This document shows positions 7,067 through 7,733 of a DNA stretch of 7,733 nucleotides, one piece after another. The notes below the pieces were generated by a model that saw only the letters and a program-made list of their open reading frames with translations, had not been told where the DNA came from and searched no databases. A program made the position numbers and the translations under genes. Origin of the DNA: Flavobacterium sp. (GTDB lineage: Bacteria > Bacteroidota > Bacteroidia > Flavobacteriales > Flavobacteriaceae); NCBI GenBank assembly GCA_030152225.1, contig JASLHL010000146.1, positions 1 through 7,733 on the forward strand, written 5' to 3'. Position 1 is the stretch's first letter. Every line of letters begins with the position of its first letter.

Positions 7067-7106
7067 CAAGCGGATATTTTTTAAAAAATATCCGCTTGTT
7101 TTTTTT
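7067..7106 (+). terminator. Rho-independent terminator of the Thx gene
   Basis: A perfect 32-bp palindrome (7067-7098, half-site CAAGCGGATATTTTTT) is followed by eight T residues (7099-7106). A few central bases would form the loop. It starts 14 bp after the Thx stop codon. The 100 bp beyond it, up to the REP-like repeats at 7209, hold nothing I recognise. Confidence 0.93.
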
Positions 7107-7208
7107 AGTCTTTCTTATTTTGTTTAAAAAAAAGCATGGTGCTGTCTACACTTATTCACTTACTAGTACATATAATAAAAGTTAGCAGAACACAACGAAT
7201 TTCCCTAC

Positions 7209-7262
7209 TCCGATGGCGCGGATTTGCAATCCGTTCCGATAGCGCGGATTTGCAATCCGTGC
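7209..7262. repeat. Tandem pair of REP-like palindromic repeats
   Basis: Two 26-bp units, 7209-7234 and 7235-7260, lie head to tail and differ at a single base (G at 7215, A at 7241). Each contains the palindrome CGGATT-TGC-AATCCG. In the second unit the hairpin extends to 9 pairs (7242-7250 with 7254-7262, including one G-T pair). The units are GC-rich in an AT-rich gap and end 8 bp after the stop codon of the RAYT transposase gene. Small hairpin repeats beside a Y1 transposase of this family are the normal arrangement for REP elements, so these are probably that enzyme's recognition sites. T-tracts are absent, so they are unlikely to be ordinary terminators, though they may protect or pause the 3' end. 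Confidence 0.85.
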
Positions 7263-7268
7263 CTTCAT

Positions 7269-7733
7269 CTATCCCATAAACAACACCTCAACTTCGATCT
7301 CATACGCTAAACCTGCATAATTACGAGCCGAACTGAAATAATAATCTTCTGCATTTGAGACAATTTTTTCTTTTACCGGATTTTGATGAATATAATTTAT
7401 TTTCTCTTTTATAAAAGAATTAGAATAAATCGATTCTGCATGGTAACCATCTTGCCAAACTTTATACTGCTGTAGACGTTTTAACTGTACACAAGCTTCA
7501 ACAAAATATCTTAGCATCCATTCTCTTCTACTTTCTGGTTCATTAATTAGGGTCTCTATTATTTTTTTACTTGTATATTTTTTAAAATCACGCATTATTT
7601 CTGCTATTGTTAAAGTACCTACACTTTTACATAACATATGCAAATGACTATGCATCAAAACATAAGCATAGATTTCCAAGCCTTTATTTTTTTGACAATA
7701 TCTAAGTGCATCTAGTATTACATATTTTTGATT
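7269..7733 (-). CDS. REP-associated tyrosine transposase (RAYT, Y1/HUH, IS200-like), missing its N-terminus at the window edge
   Basis: The frame is open from the window edge at 7733 to TAG at 7271-7269 and gives 154 residues. It shows the HUH motif in V-L-M-H-S-H-L-H-M-L (HLH) and the family stretches V-W-Q-D-G-Y-H-A-E and Y-I-H-Q-N-P-V-K. The Tyr of the latter is the probable nucleophile. The C-terminal Y-F-S-S-A-R-N-Y-A-G is also typical. Such enzymes nick single-stranded DNA at REP hairpins and are domesticated relatives of IS200/IS605 transposases that usually sit as single copies. The TTG at 7679 could be taken as a start, but conserved sequence (L-R-Y-C, then K-G-L-E-I-Y-A-Y) continues upstream of it, so the true start is beyond the window. 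No frameshift or stop is visible, so the gene looks intact as far as it can be seen. Confidence 0.88.
   Translation of the reverse strand, partial: NQKYVILDALRYCQKNKGLEIYAYVLMHSHLHMLCKSVGTLTIAEIMRDFKKYTSKKIIETLINEPESRREWMLRYFVEACVQLKRLQQYKVWQDGYHAESIYSNSFIKEKINYIHQNPVKEKIVSNAEDYYFSSARNYAGLAYEIEVEVLFMG

Noticed and set aside
7000..7185. Plus-strand frame of 61 codons overlapping the Thx gene
   Set aside because: It is out of frame with Thx and runs through the Thx terminator. Its sequence is low-complexity and resembles nothing known.
7209..7262. CRISPR array
   Set aside because: The two units abut with no spacer, there are only two, and no cas gene is near. The palindrome and the adjacent RAYT fit REP better.

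Overview
The window looks like chromosomal DNA of a flavobacterium (Bacteroidota, probably Flavobacteriaceae). The reasons are AT-rich intergenic DNA, candidate promoters of the TTTG/TAnnTTTG type with weak Shine-Dalgarno sequences, alpha/beta-fused E1 2-oxoacid dehydrogenases, a ribosomal protein Thx gene, and a Bacteroidota-style REP-associated transposase. I cannot name the genus from sequence alone.

Layout, left to right. (1) 1-200, minus: the 5' end of a PLP-dependent alpha-oxoamine-synthase-like gene, cut by the window edge, with a candidate promoter at 229-258. (2) 434-2839, minus: an 801-residue fused E1 enzyme with its own terminator (397-425). (3) About 2840-3075: a leader region, then a strong terminator (3036-3071) that overlaps a consensus-like promoter for the E1 gene. 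(4) 3076-6691, minus: a closely packed run of three genes, read in the order fused E1 (661 aa), purC and a nitroreductase-family oxidoreductase. The gaps are 27 and 13 bp, so the run is probably one operon. (5) 6692-6947: an intergenic region between oppositely oriented genes, with a candidate promoter and an 11-bp-spaced direct repeat on the operon side. (6) 6948-7052, plus: a 34-codon gene for 30S ribosomal protein Thx with a near-ideal terminator. (7) 7209-7733: two tandem REP-like palindromic repeats next to the 3' end of a RAYT (Y1/HUH) transposase gene that runs off the window.

The two E1 genes should each decarboxylate a 2-oxoacid with thiamine diphosphate and pass the acyl group to a lipoylated E2. 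Neither E2 nor E3 is in the window, so they would need partners encoded elsewhere. PurC works in purine synthesis and shares no obvious pathway with its neighbours. Most of the window is ordinary housekeeping DNA. The points most worth a second look are the atypical thiamine/Mg2+ motif in the 801-aa E1 (Asn and Asp exchanged relative to the usual acidic residue and Asn), the REP-like repeats beside the transposase, and the terminator/promoter overlap. I saw no convincing wholly new system.
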